DNA of 59,332 nucleotides from Exiguobacterium indicum HHS 31. Lineage in GTDB: Bacteria > Bacillota > Bacilli > Exiguobacteriales > Exiguobacteriaceae. The first letter of the stretch is position 1. The number at the start of each line of letters is the position of its first letter. Where the stretch lies: contig NZ_MPSZ01000010.1 of NCBI RefSeq assembly GCF_001939065.1, positions 1 through 59,332 on the forward strand. Reading direction: 5' to 3'. Both the position numbers and the translations under genes were made by a program. The notes beneath the pieces are model-generated. The model was not told the origin of the DNA. It saw only the letters and a list, made by a program, of their open reading frames with translations, and made no database searches. Of the stretch, positions 8,072-16,676 are shown one piece after another.

Positions 8072-10567
8072 ATGCGCGAGAACTGGTCCAAGTTTTGGAA
8101 TCACCCCCGGACGAAAGCCGTTCGGCACTGGTCGAATATCACATACGATGTTTCATGGAACATCATTTTATTCCTCATCATAGCAGTGTTGCTCATTGGA
8201 AGCTTTTCTGTCGGAGCTGCCGGCGGATACTTCGCTTCCCTTGTCAAAGGTACGAAAGCCCCTCCATTGACGGAAATGAAACAACAAGTCAATAGCTATG
8301 CAGTAACGAGTCAGATTTATTGGGGAAGCGGCGAGAAATTGACGAACGTCTCTACTGATGAAGAACGTCAGCCTGTCGACATTAAAAATATCTCTCCGTA
8401 TTTATTAGATGCCGTCTTATCAACTGAAGATACTGATTTTTATCAGCATGATGGTGTTGTCCCAAAAGCAACATTGCGTGCAGTCTTGCAAGAGCTGACA
8501 AACTCCGCGTCACGGACTGGCGGAAGTACGTTGACTCAACAATTAATTAAAAACCAAATTTTGACGAATGAAGTCTCGTTCGAACGCAAAGCAAAGGAAA
8601 TCATCTTAGCGCTACGCCTCGAGAATGCGATGTCAAAAGACGAAATTCTTCAAGCTTATTTGAATGTCGTCTCATTTGGTCGAAATTCACTCGGACGTAA
8701 CATTGCTGGAATTGAAGCGGCTTCTCAAGGTGTCTTTAATAAATCAGCGAAAAAGCTGACATTACCACAAGCAGCCTTCCTCGCCGGCATTCCGAAAAAC
8801 CCTTATTATTACACACCGTACCTTCAAGGTGGCGTCGTCAAGAAAGATTTGACACCAAGTATCAATCGGATGAAAACCGTCTTGAAGCGGATGTATGTCG
8901 CAAAAAACATCACAAAAGAACAATACGAAAAAGCGATCAAGTACGATATTACGAAAGACTTTGCGAAACAATCGAAACGTTCACGTGACACATATCCGTA
9001 TGTCTACGACTTAGCAGAGCGTGAAGCAACGAAAATCATGACGAAGTACTTGATGAAACAAGATGGAATTAAAGAAGATGAAGTCAAACCGTCTGAACTA
9101 GCAGAAGTTCGAGCAAACTACCAGGATCAAGCACTGGTTGCTCTCCGTCAAGGTGGGTACAAAGTTCACTTGACGCTGGATAAGAAAATTCATGAATCCA
9201 TGCAACAACCTGCGAAGAACAATGGAAACTTCCCTGGCAGCATGCAGTACAAACAAGTCGTGGATCCAAAAACGAAAAAAACCGTTTCGAAACAAGATCC
9301 CGAAGAGACAGCAGCGGTCATGGTTCAAAACGAAACAGGTCGTATCCTTGGATTCGTCGGCGGGCGCTATATGGATGGGAAAGCGGATGACTTCAACCGG
9401 GCATTCCAAGCCAAACGTCAAATCGGATCGACAGCAAAACCAATTCTCGTATATTCAAATGGTATCGAGAACGGTTTAATTACTCCGGGATCGACCGTCA
9501 ATGACGAAGAGTATTACTACCAGACCGTACCACGTCAACCAGGTGATCGCCCAATCAAGAACGAAGGCGGTCGTTATCGTGGGAACGTGACGGTTCGCAC
9601 CGCACTTGAACTCTCATTAAATGTACCTGCTGTTAAGATTTACGAGAAGATGAACATGTCGAACTCGATTCAAAAACTCGTCGATATGGGCGTAGAAGTA
9701 CCGGATGCGATTCGTTATGCTCCTTCGGCTGCACTCGGAACGATGGAGATCACACCAGTCGAACTTGCTGGTGCTTACGCAACACTCGCGAACTATGGTG
9801 AATTCGTACAACCATACGTCATTTCGAAAATCACGAAAGACGGAAAAAACATTTATAAAGCAAAACCAAAGAAAAAACGAATTTACGAACCACGAACGGC
9901 TTACTTGACGCTTGATATGATGCGCGGTGTCTTCACAAAAGGTACGGCAACATTTGCAAAAGACCGATTGAATGTTCCGGGAGACTGGGCAGGTAAAACC
10001 GGTACGACCAATGATGTCAAAGACTCTTACCTCGTTGGTTCGACACCTGGTGTGACCCTTGCCGTCTGGACAGGGCATGACCAAAACAACTCACTTATCG
10101 GTCCGACGACGTATTATCAACGCACACAGACGCTGTGGTCACAAATGGCGAACGCAGCATATGGTGCTAACAACAGCTATTTCAAATCAGGTGCTCGCTT
10201 CACACAACCATCTTCTGTAACAGCAAATGACTTTAAGAACAGTGGTCGTTTCAAAGAAGAAGATAAAAAGAAAAAAGCCGAAGAGGCGAAGAAAAAAGCG
10301 GAAGCTGAGAAAAAGAAAGAAGAAGCAGCTAAGCGAGTAGAAGAAGAAGCAAGCAGAGCGGAAGAACAGAAACAAGAAGCTCAACAAAACGAACAACAAG
10401 CTGAAGCAGATGCGAAGAAAAAAGCAGAGGAAGACGCAAAACGTGCTGCCGATGCAAAAGCGAAAGCCGAGGCAGAAGCTAAGAAGAAAGCGGAAGCTGA
10501 CGCTAAGAAACAACAAGAACAACAGAAAAAGCAAGATGAAAAGAAAGACGATGCTTCTGAAAACTAA
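8072..10567 (+). CDS. Class A penicillin-binding protein (PBP1A-like)
   Basis: Bifunctional peptidoglycan glycosyltransferase/transpeptidase, membrane-anchored with its catalytic domains outside (831 aa). One TM helix (about residues 29-50). The GT51 domain shows the catalytic EDTDFYQHDG motif and GGSTLTQQLIKN. The transpeptidase domain has STAK with Ser453 as nucleophile, SLN in ELSLNVPAV, and KTG at about 642. The ATG at 8054 is rejected because it precedes the AAAGGAG; the ATG at 8072 has proper spacing. The last ~105 residues are an unusual Lys/Glu/Ala repeat tail lying outside the membrane. Monocistronic with a downstream terminator. Confidence 0.95.
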   Translation: MRENWSKFWNHPRTKAVRHWSNITYDVSWNIILFLIIAVLLIGSFSVGAAGGYFASLVKGTKAPPLTEMKQQVNSYAVTSQIYWGSGEKLTNVSTDEERQPVDIKNISPYLLDAVLSTEDTDFYQHDGVVPKATLRAVLQELTNSASRTGGSTLTQQLIKNQILTNEVSFERKAKEIILALRLENAMSKDEILQAYLNVVSFGRNSLGRNIAGIEAASQGVFNKSAKKLTLPQAAFLAGIPKNPYYYTPYLQGGVVKKDLTPSINRMKTVLKRMYVAKNITKEQYEKAIKYDITKDFAKQSKRSRDTYPYVYDLAEREATKIMTKYLMKQDGIKEDEVKPSELAEVRANYQDQALVALRQGGYKVHLTLDKKIHESMQQPAKNNGNFPGSMQYKQVVDPKTKKTVSKQDPEETAAVMVQNETGRILGFVGGRYMDGKADDFNRAFQAKRQIGSTAKPILVYSNGIENGLITPGSTVNDEEYYYQTVPRQPGDRPIKNEGGRYRGNVTVRTALELSLNVPAVKIYEKMNMSNSIQKLVDMGVEVPDAIRYAPSAALGTMEITPVELAGAYATLANYGEFVQPYVISKITKDGKNIYKAKPKKKRIYEPRTAYLTLDMMRGVFTKGTATFAKDRLNVPGDWAGKTGTTNDVKDSYLVGSTPGVTLAVWTGHDQNNSLIGPTTYYQRTQTLWSQMANAAYGANNSYFKSGARFTQPSSVTANDFKNSGRFKEEDKKKKAEEAKKKAEAEKKKEEAAKRVEEEASRAEEQKQEAQQNEQQAEADAKKKAEEDAKRAADAKAKAEAEAKKKAEADAKKQQEQQKKQDEKKDDASEN
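10248..10564 (+). repeat. Low-complexity Lys/Ala/Glu coding repeat (PBP C-terminal tail)
   Basis: Imperfect KKKAEEAKKKAEAEKKK-type repeats, TolA-like, predicted to form a long charged helix outside the membrane. It replaces the PASTA or fibronectin-type ends seen in some class A PBPs. Confidence 0.8.
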
Positions 10568-10606
10568 TAAAAAGAAGTTGGAACACAACTAACTGATTTT
10601 ATAGGA

Positions 10607-10644
10607 AAAGACCCTCGATACGACTACTCGTTTCGAGGGTCTTT
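10607..10644. terminator. Terminator after the PBP gene
   Basis: AAAGACCCTCGA and TCGAGGGTCTTT form a perfect 12-bp stem with a 14-nt loop. It can serve both converging transcripts. Confidence 0.85.
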
Positions 10645-10692
10645 CGTTTATTAAACTGGATTATATTACAACCTCATTTTGAAAGTTTTAAT

Positions 10693-11241
10693 TTAGAGTG
10701 ACTTAGAGAAGGTTGATACTTTTACTTTAGATACTGGTTTACCTTTATACGTCGCCCAGGATTCTATTTTTACAGAATATTCTAGTCTGGAAGCGTTTGT
10801 CCATTTGAAATAAGTTTTGTGCATAATTAAACTATCTTTTTTAAACTTAGAATACGTCATTTTTCCATAGGTACCAACTAAAGCCATTGCAGTTCCACCT
10901 GATGTCACAGCCTTTAATGCCGTTCCAACATAAGGCATGTTTTTTATACTATTAACTTGAGTAACAAGATTTCCTCCTCCAGCTACTAAGCCACCGTACA
11001 AGATTAATTTATTGTTGTCTTTATTAATCTTATTTACTTTTTGGATCGCCACGCTAAATTGCTTGTATTTAGTTTGAGATTTTGGAGCATACATTTTGTA
11101 ATACATAGCATGTAATCCCGAATCTTTTGTAGGTAGAGTTGAACTCCCTGAATCAGCACTTGCAAAGCTTGGTGCGCCTAAAGATACAGTTAGAACGGTG
11201 GAAAGAATTAAACCAGATTTTAAAGTCTTGATTTTAACCAA
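10693..11241 (-). CDS. Secreted orphan protein, AT-rich gene
   Basis: I do not recognise this 182-residue protein with confidence. It has a Sec signal peptide: basic start MVKIKTLKSG, hydrophobic core LILSTVLTVSLG, and AxA-type cleavage near ASA-DSG. The mature part has a glycine-rich hydrophobic stretch (LILYGGLVAGGGN and MPYVGTALKAVTSGGTAMALVG) and a lysine-rich beta-like C-terminus. The frame opens with ATG at 11250, but the GGGAG touches that ATG; a TTG at 11241 lies 9 nt after it and is preferred. The DNA is clearly more AT-rich than its neighbours, suggesting transfer. The hydrophobic, secreted character would fit a bacteriocin-like or surface protein, but this is speculative. Confidence 0.65.
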   Translation of the reverse strand: MVKIKTLKSGLILSTVLTVSLGAPSFASADSGSSTLPTKDSGLHAMYYKMYAPKSQTKYKQFSVAIQKVNKINKDNNKLILYGGLVAGGGNLVTQVNSIKNMPYVGTALKAVTSGGTAMALVGTYGKMTYSKFKKDSLIMHKTYFKWTNASRLEYSVKIESWATYKGKPVSKVKVSTFSKSL

Positions 11242-11344
11242 ACAAACCATCTCCCTACTCTTTTATTGGAAAAATAATTCAGTAAAATTATAACATAAAA
11301 GAACTCTTTTAACTTTCTATCATCTATTTTTAAAAATTTTGTAA

Positions 11345-11372
11345 TAAAAAATCCCCCTTACTTGAGGGGGAT
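11345..11372 (-). terminator. acsA terminator
   Basis: ATCCCCCT and AGGGGGAT pair around a 6-nt loop, followed on the minus strand by TTTTTA. Confidence 0.85.
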
Positions 11373-11438
11373 AAAATTTCCATAATAGAACTTTTTGAAC
11401 TTACTAATCTCTGCATTTTACTGGAACTATTTTTAAGT

Positions 11439-13142
11439 TTAATCTTCCATCGTCGAGAGATCCCCTGTTTCGAGATTTAACTCCCATGCTTTTAGAACAC
11501 GGCGCATGATTTTACCACTTCGTGTCTTCGGCAATTTATCCCGGAAATCGATTTCTCTCGGTGCCGCATGAGCAGCAAGCCCTTCTTTGACGAATGCTTG
11601 GATTTCTTGCTTTAGCTCATCTGTCGGCTCGTAACCATCACGCAAGGCAATGAACGCCTTGATGATTTCACCGCGGACTGGATCTGGTTTCCCGATGACC
11701 CCAGCTTCTGCGACAGCTGGATGCTCGACGAGACGACTTTCGACTTCAAACGGACCAACCCGTTCTCCAGCCGTCATGATGACGTCATCGACACGCCCTT
11801 GGAACCAGAAATAACCTTCGTCATCCATGTAGGCAGAATCTCCTGAAACGTACCATCCTTTAAAGAAATACGATTCATATTTCTGTGGATTGTTCCAAAT
11901 TTGACGCATCATCGATGGCCATGGTGTTTTTAAAGCAAGGTTACCCATCCGGAATGGCGGTAACTCATTTCCTTGATCATCAATGATCGCAGCCTGAGTT
12001 CCTGGAATCGGTTTCCCCATCGATCCCGGTTTGATGTCCATCGACTTGTAGTTACAAATCATCATCGCGCCTGTCTCCGTCATCCACCATGTATCGTGAA
12101 TCCGTTGATCGAACGCTTCTTTGCCCCAACGAATGACTTCTGGGTTCAACGGTTCGCCGACAGACAACACATGACGAAGACTTGAGAGATCATGATGATT
12201 CGCAACATCCGCGCCAGCTCCCATTAACATCCGGAAAGCGGTCGGTGCGCTATACCAAACTGTTACCTTGTACTTCTCGATGACACTGTACCAGAAATCC
12301 GGATTGAAGCGTCCACCGACGACGATATTCGTTGCCCCGTTCAAGAACGGAGCGAAGATACCGTAACTTGTTCCTGTGACCCACCCCGGGTCAGCCGTAC
12401 ACCAGTAGATATCATCTTCTTGGAGATCAAGTACCCAGCGACCTGTCATTAAGTGCTGAATCATCGCATTTTGAACGTGGAGCACACCTTTCGGCTTTCC
12501 TGTCGATCCTGAAGTGTAGTGCAGGATCAATCCGTCTTCACGATCTAGCCAGACCGGTTCGAATACATCGGATGCTTGCTCGAACGCTTTGCGGAAATCG
12601 AGTAATGTGTCCGATTCTTCGACATCTTCGTCGACAAGTACTACCTTTTCAAGTGATTCCAGTTCCCCAACTGGAACACGTGGGAGCAGTGCCTTCGTCG
12701 TCACGAGTAACTTCGCTTCAGAATCAAGCAGGCGATCACGGACCGCTTGTTCCATGAATGCTTCAAATAACGGACCGACGATTGCGCCTACTTTCAGTGC
12801 GCCAAGCAAGACAAAATACAATTCCGGTGAACGTGGCATGAAGATGAAAATCCGGTCACCCGTTTTGACCCCTGCATCGACTAATACGTTTGCCGCTTTA
12901 TTCGTCAATCGTTTCATATCTGCATATGTGAATCGTTGTTCCGTCGTTCCATCGAAATAGATCAGCGCATCCTTGTTCGCTCGCTCGCCTTCTGCGTGGC
13001 GGTCGATTGCTTCATGAGCCATGTTGACTTTCCCCGTTGTCGCCCATGAAAAGTACTGCTCAGCATCTTTCCAGTCGTACGTGTTCGTTTCATCATACTC
13101 TGCTAACCAATGCTTCCCCGGAAGCGCTTTCAAAACTTTCAT
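11439..13142 (-). CDS. acsA: Acetyl-CoA synthetase (AMP-forming)
   Basis: Activates acetate to acetyl-CoA via acetyl-AMP, allowing re-use of excreted acetate. 567 aa. The adenylate-forming P-loop reads YTSGSTGKPKG; further motifs are TWWMTETG, the hinge region WFQGRVDDVI, and the C-terminal PKTRSGKIMRR with the catalytic lysine. In Bacillus that lysine is acetylated by AcuA (inactivation) and deacetylated by AcuC and SrtN. acuABC lies divergently next door, as in B. subtilis. GGGGAGG precedes the ATG. A promoter is visible at 13176-13203 and a cre-like box at 13243-13256. Confidence 0.96.
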   Translation of the reverse strand: MKVLKALPGKHWLAEYDETNTYDWKDAEQYFSWATTGKVNMAHEAIDRHAEGERANKDALIYFDGTTEQRFTYADMKRLTNKAANVLVDAGVKTGDRIFIFMPRSPELYFVLLGALKVGAIVGPLFEAFMEQAVRDRLLDSEAKLLVTTKALLPRVPVGELESLEKVVLVDEDVEESDTLLDFRKAFEQASDVFEPVWLDREDGLILHYTSGSTGKPKGVLHVQNAMIQHLMTGRWVLDLQEDDIYWCTADPGWVTGTSYGIFAPFLNGATNIVVGGRFNPDFWYSVIEKYKVTVWYSAPTAFRMLMGAGADVANHHDLSSLRHVLSVGEPLNPEVIRWGKEAFDQRIHDTWWMTETGAMMICNYKSMDIKPGSMGKPIPGTQAAIIDDQGNELPPFRMGNLALKTPWPSMMRQIWNNPQKYESYFFKGWYVSGDSAYMDDEGYFWFQGRVDDVIMTAGERVGPFEVESRLVEHPAVAEAGVIGKPDPVRGEIIKAFIALRDGYEPTDELKQEIQAFVKEGLAAHAAPREIDFRDKLPKTRSGKIMRRVLKAWELNLETGDLSTMED

Positions 13143-13175
13143 GTCTCGTTCCTCCCCTTCTATGTTTTCCTCTTT

Positions 13176-13203
13176 ATTATAAGCTAGTTATCCGTCAGTT
13201 CAA
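13176..13203 (-). promoter_or_regulatory. Predicted acsA promoter
   Basis: On the minus strand, TTGAAC (13203-13198) and TATAAT (13181-13176) with a 16-nt spacer. Confidence 0.65.
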
Positions 13204-13242
13204 TCTATTTGCCGTCAATTTGTTAAAAAATCCCTCTCTTTG

Positions 13243-13264
13243 CTCAAGCGCTTTCGTCTATAAT
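13243..13264 (+). promoter_or_regulatory. cre-like box and -10 element of acuABC
   Basis: CTCAAGCGCTTTCG (13243-13256) keeps the central 10 bp of the CcpA consensus palindrome TGAAAGCGCTTTCA. It lies immediately before TATAAT (13259-13264), the likely acuA -10, so CcpA binding would block the promoter. The acu and acsA genes are CcpA targets in B. subtilis. Confidence 0.6.
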
Positions 13265-13288
13265 GAATAGGAAGGTGGTGACGCTTAC

Positions 13289-13921
13289 ATGTTTGAAAAA
13301 CAATTCAATCATCGGACGCATGAAACATCACTCGGTCCCGTTGACATCGAAGGTCCCGTACCGAGTCAAACACTAGCAACGTATACACTCGATTCAGGGT
13401 TGACGGCTTTTCGTCCACCCGCTGAACAACATCAAGCACTCGTTGAGATCGCAGACCTTGAGGAAGGACGGATCATCGTCGCTCGTCAAGGAACGGAAAT
13501 CATCGGTTATGTGACTTACTTATACCCTGACCCTTACGAAACGTGGAGCGAAGGAAACAATCCGTACATCTTGGAACTCGGAGCGATCGAAGTCTCCTCT
13601 CGGTTCCGCGGACAACAGATCGGTAAAAAATTGCTTGAAATCTCTATGCTCGATCCTGCTATGGAACACTATTTGATTTTAACGACTGAATATTATTGGC
13701 ATTGGGACCTAAAAGGGAGCGGACTATCGGTCTGGGATTACCGAAAGATCATGGAGAAGATGATGAACCATGGTGGTCTTGTCTTCTTCCCGACCGACGA
13801 TCCGGAAATCGCCTCCCATCCTGCCAACTGCCTGATGGCACGTATCGGAAAACACGTCTCACCTGAAGTCGTCGCTCATTTTGATGCGCTACGCTTGAGA
13901 AGACGCTTCATGTATGACTGA
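13289..13921 (+). CDS. acuA: Protein lysine acetyltransferase AcuA
   Basis: GNAT-family enzyme that acetylates the active-site lysine of AcsA with acetyl-CoA, switching it off. 210 aa, the usual AcuA length. GNAT core at about residues 55-130, with the acetyl-CoA-binding turn RFRGQQIGKKLL. The C-terminal part (WHWDLKGSGLSVWDYRKIMEKMM) is typical of AcuA. First gene of acuABC; a GGTGGTGA Shine-Dalgarno precedes the ATG. acuB begins 18 nt after its stop codon. Confidence 0.95.
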   Translation: MFEKQFNHRTHETSLGPVDIEGPVPSQTLATYTLDSGLTAFRPPAEQHQALVEIADLEEGRIIVARQGTEIIGYVTYLYPDPYETWSEGNNPYILELGAIEVSSRFRGQQIGKKLLEISMLDPAMEHYLILTTEYYWHWDLKGSGLSVWDYRKIMEKMMNHGGLVFFPTDDPEIASHPANCLMARIGKHVSPEVVAHFDALRLRRRFMYD

Positions 13922-13939
13922 GCTCGAGGAGGAATCGTC

Positions 13940-14572
13940 ATGTTAATCGAACAAATCATGAATACGACGTGCATCACGATGCAACCGACGAATTCCATCG
14001 CGCATGCGGTCGAACTCATGCAACGTCATCAGATTCGTCATGTTCTTGTCGTCAATGCCCGCCATGAACTCGTCGGTCTTGTCGGATTAAAGGAAATTCA
14101 AAGCGCAAGTAGTATCTTTCATCCGGATACAGCAAAACAAGACCTACAGTATCCGGTCTCAAGCATCATGATTGAAAGTCCTGTCACGGCTCATCCGCTC
14201 GATTTTCTCGAAGATGCGGCTGTGCTGTTTTATGAATACCGATTGACGTGTCTGCCAATCGTCCGCGGTCGACGCCTTGTCGGTGTCGTCACGGAAACGG
14301 ATTTGTTGCGGACATTCGTTCAATTGACAGGTGCACTCGAACCAAGTTCTCAAATCGAAATCCGTGTTGAGAACACTGCTGGAACATTAGCAAAGATTGC
14401 CGCACTGCTTGCCAAAACGAATATCAATATCTTAAATGTACTCGTATATCCAACAGACGATCCGTATGTCCGGATCGTTGCGTTTCGTGTCCAGACGATG
14501 AATCCGATTCGGATCATCGAAAAGTTGCGCAAAGAAGGATTCGATGTACTTGGACCGGATGTGAGCAGATGA
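13940..14572 (+). CDS. acuB: CBS-ACT domain protein AcuB
   Basis: Second gene of the acu operon. Two CBS domains (about residues 1-60 and 78-135, MNTTCITMQPTNSIAHAVELM and ESPVTAHPLDFLEDAAVLF) are followed by an ACT domain (about 140-210, EIRVENTAGTLAKIAALLAKTNINILNV). CBS pairs usually bind adenosyl ligands and ACT domains bind small metabolites, so it is probably a sensor; its biochemical role remains unclear even in Bacillus. GAGGAGG precedes the ATG, and its stop overlaps the acuC start by 4 nt. Confidence 0.93.
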   Translation: MLIEQIMNTTCITMQPTNSIAHAVELMQRHQIRHVLVVNARHELVGLVGLKEIQSASSIFHPDTAKQDLQYPVSSIMIESPVTAHPLDFLEDAAVLFYEYRLTCLPIVRGRRLVGVVTETDLLRTFVQLTGALEPSSQIEIRVENTAGTLAKIAALLAKTNINILNVLVYPTDDPYVRIVAFRVQTMNPIRIIEKLRKEGFDVLGPDVSR

Positions 14573-15762
14573 AGGATTTTGCTTATCTGTACAGTCCTGA
14601 AGAAGCGACTTATCGGTTTTCGGAGACACATCCATTCAATCCGATTCGCCTCGAATTAACTGTTTCCTTGCTTGAAGCGATGCATCAATTAGATGACATT
14701 CCTTGTATCGCGCCACGTCATGCGACTGATGAAGAATTGTCACTCGTTCATGATCAGGATTATATTGCCGCCGTCAAAGCAGCTGGAACCGGAGCATTAA
14801 CCCCCCTCAAGGCACAGATGTATGGTCTTGGGACAGAAGATACCCCTTTGTTTCAAGGGATGCATTCGGGCGCTTCTCTCCTTGTCGGCGGCACGATCGA
14901 AGCGTGTGATCTCGTCTTATCTGGTCAATATAAACGGACCTTTCATATCGGCGGTGGATTGCATCACGGATTCCGTGGACGTGCCTCTGGTTTTTGTGTC
15001 TATAACGATACCGCTGTCGCCATGGCAGCCATGATTGAAAAATATCACTGTAAAATTCTTTATGTCGATACAGACGCCCATCACGGTGATGGTGTACAAT
15101 GGGCCTTTTATAATCGAAAGGACGTCATGACATTGTCTCTCCATGAGACGGGTCGCTACTTATTTCCAGGAACGGGAATGGTGACGGAACGGGGGTCTGA
15201 AGAAGGGTATGGATTCAGCTGGAACGTGCCACTGGACGCCTTTACGGAAGATGATTCGTTTTTACTCGCGTATGAGACGGCACTCTTTGAAGCCTGCGAA
15301 TTGTTCCAACCAGATCTCATCATTACGCAAAATGGTGCCGATGCACACGCGCTTGATCCATTGACTCATTTATCCTTAACGATGAAAAGTTATGAGCAGA
15401 TCCCTCAAATCGCCGTCGCTGCAGCAAATAAATATACGAATGGAAAAATCGTTGCTTTAGGAGGCGGTGGCTATGACTGGTATCGTGTCGTCCCCCGCGC
15501 GTGGAGTCAAGTTTTTGCTGCCATGACCGGACAAGCTCCGTTTCACGGAGAGATTCCTACTTCATGGCAAAAACGTTGGAGTGGACAAGAAACACCCCCA
15601 CCAACACACTGGCATGATCCAACACCACTCTACCCCACCATTCCGCGACGACCTGAAATCGAAGAAAAAAATTGGGAGACCGTCAAACGACTGATTTGGC
15701 CGTTCGTAAGTGATGAGCGTAAGAAACAATTGACTGCGACTTCCCCTTACTCCATTGATTAA
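14569..15762 (+). CDS. acuC: Protein lysine deacetylase AcuC
   Basis: Zinc-dependent class I HDAC-type deacetylase that removes acetyl groups from AcsA, reversing AcuA. 397 aa. Active-site segments are visible: HHGFRGRASGFCVYND, the metal and catalytic His/Asp block YVDTDAHHGDGVQ, ITQNGADAHALDPLTHL, and the glycine-rich LGGGGYDW. The start overlaps acuB by 4 nt (ATGA), indicating translational coupling. Last gene of acuABC; no clear hairpin follows before the lipoprotein gene. Confidence 0.96.
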   Translation: MKDFAYLYSPEEATYRFSETHPFNPIRLELTVSLLEAMHQLDDIPCIAPRHATDEELSLVHDQDYIAAVKAAGTGALTPLKAQMYGLGTEDTPLFQGMHSGASLLVGGTIEACDLVLSGQYKRTFHIGGGLHHGFRGRASGFCVYNDTAVAMAAMIEKYHCKILYVDTDAHHGDGVQWAFYNRKDVMTLSLHETGRYLFPGTGMVTERGSEEGYGFSWNVPLDAFTEDDSFLLAYETALFEACELFQPDLIITQNGADAHALDPLTHLSLTMKSYEQIPQIAVAAANKYTNGKIVALGGGGYDWYRVVPRAWSQVFAAMTGQAPFHGEIPTSWQKRWSGQETPPPTHWHDPTPLYPTIPRRPEIEEKNWETVKRLIWPFVSDERKKQLTATSPYSID

Positions 15763-15867
15763 TTGACTTTTTATCTTCACATTTATTTCGTTCGGAGTTC
15801 ACAACTTGTTGCTATACTAAATATGGAATTTTTACTTAGTAAATGAATAATAGTTGGGGGAATCATC

Positions 15868-16623
15868 ATGAAAAAGGCATGGCTTTATTCCGGTCTTATT
15901 CTATCGACGGGGATCGTACTCGCAGGGTGCGGCAATGAAAAACAGGCAATGGATCACGATAACATGCAAGGGTCAGGAAAACCGACGGTCGAGGTCAACG
16001 TTAATGTTCCAGCCAAGACAATGGAAGAAGATAAAGTTGTTTTTAAAGCGTCAGCTGTCGAACAAAAGAAACCAGTCAATCTTGAGGACGTGACATTTGA
16101 AGTTTGGGAAGCCGGAAAACAAGACGGTGCCCATCAAAAGTTCAAGGCAACCTTGAAAAAGACCGGTTCTTATCAAGCAGAAGCTAAACTTGCTGAAGGT
16201 GAGTATGAAGGACTGTATCATATCAATGATAAAAAAGGACTCCATCATATGGATAAGATCTCATTCGTCGTCATGGATCATTCACATGAAAAAGAGGAAG
16301 CATCGCACGAGCATGGACATGATCACGAAGCCGTCGACGGTCTGTCTGTCCATTACATGGGCGCAACAAAAGCGAAAGCTGGTGCTGAACTTCCCGTCTC
16401 CTTTCATGTTTTCCTCGATGGGAAACCGCTAAAAGCGAACGTACAAGTGGAAGTCATTGAAACGGGCATTGAAAAGCATAACTACGTTCCTCTAGAAAAA
16501 AAGGATGATGCTTACAGCGGGAAAGTAACATTGACTGCACCTGGTCAGACGACGGTTCGACTCCATGTCGAAAATGACCAACTCCACCATCACCAAGATG
16601 AACTTATTACCGTCGCGAAATAA
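15868..16623 (+). CDS. YtkA-like lipoprotein with His-rich linker
   Basis: Predicted lipoprotein of 251 aa. The signal peptide ends in the lipobox LAGC (Cys at about residue 21). Two copies of an Ig-like YtkA domain (about residues 40-133 and 155-248) are separated by a His/Glu-rich linker (HSHEKEEASHEHGHDHEA). YtkA-like and FixH-like domains occur in extracytoplasmic proteins, some linked to copper or respiratory enzyme assembly. The linker suggests metal binding, which is an inference. GGGGGAATC precedes the ATG. It occupies the place of motPS in the B. subtilis acu-ccpA interval. Confidence 0.8.
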   Translation: MKKAWLYSGLILSTGIVLAGCGNEKQAMDHDNMQGSGKPTVEVNVNVPAKTMEEDKVVFKASAVEQKKPVNLEDVTFEVWEAGKQDGAHQKFKATLKKTGSYQAEAKLAEGEYEGLYHINDKKGLHHMDKISFVVMDHSHEKEEASHEHGHDHEAVDGLSVHYMGATKAKAGAELPVSFHVFLDGKPLKANVQVEVIETGIEKHNYVPLEKKDDAYSGKVTLTAPGQTTVRLHVENDQLHHHQDELITVAK

Positions 16624-16673
16624 AAAAACGTCTCTTTTTTCAAGCAGCTTGCTTGAGAGAAGAGACGTTTTTT
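16623..16673. terminator. Bidirectional terminator between lipoprotein gene and ccpA
   Basis: AAAAAACGTCTCTT pairs with AAGAGACGTTTTTT over 14 bp; the interior holds a small second hairpin (CAAGC / GCTTG). U-tracts exist for both strands. Confidence 0.88.
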
Positions 16674-16676
16674 CGA

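Noticed and set aside
9617-10084. 155-codon minus-strand frame inside the PBP gene
   Set aside because: Lies entirely within the well-supported transpeptidase domain; Cys- and Arg-rich composition typical of a shadow frame.
10187-10588. Phe/Leu-rich open frame on the minus strand opposite the PBP tail
   Set aside because: It is the antisense of the AAG/AAA/GAA-rich repeat, which reads as Phe/Leu codons; no ribosome site and pure artefact of composition.
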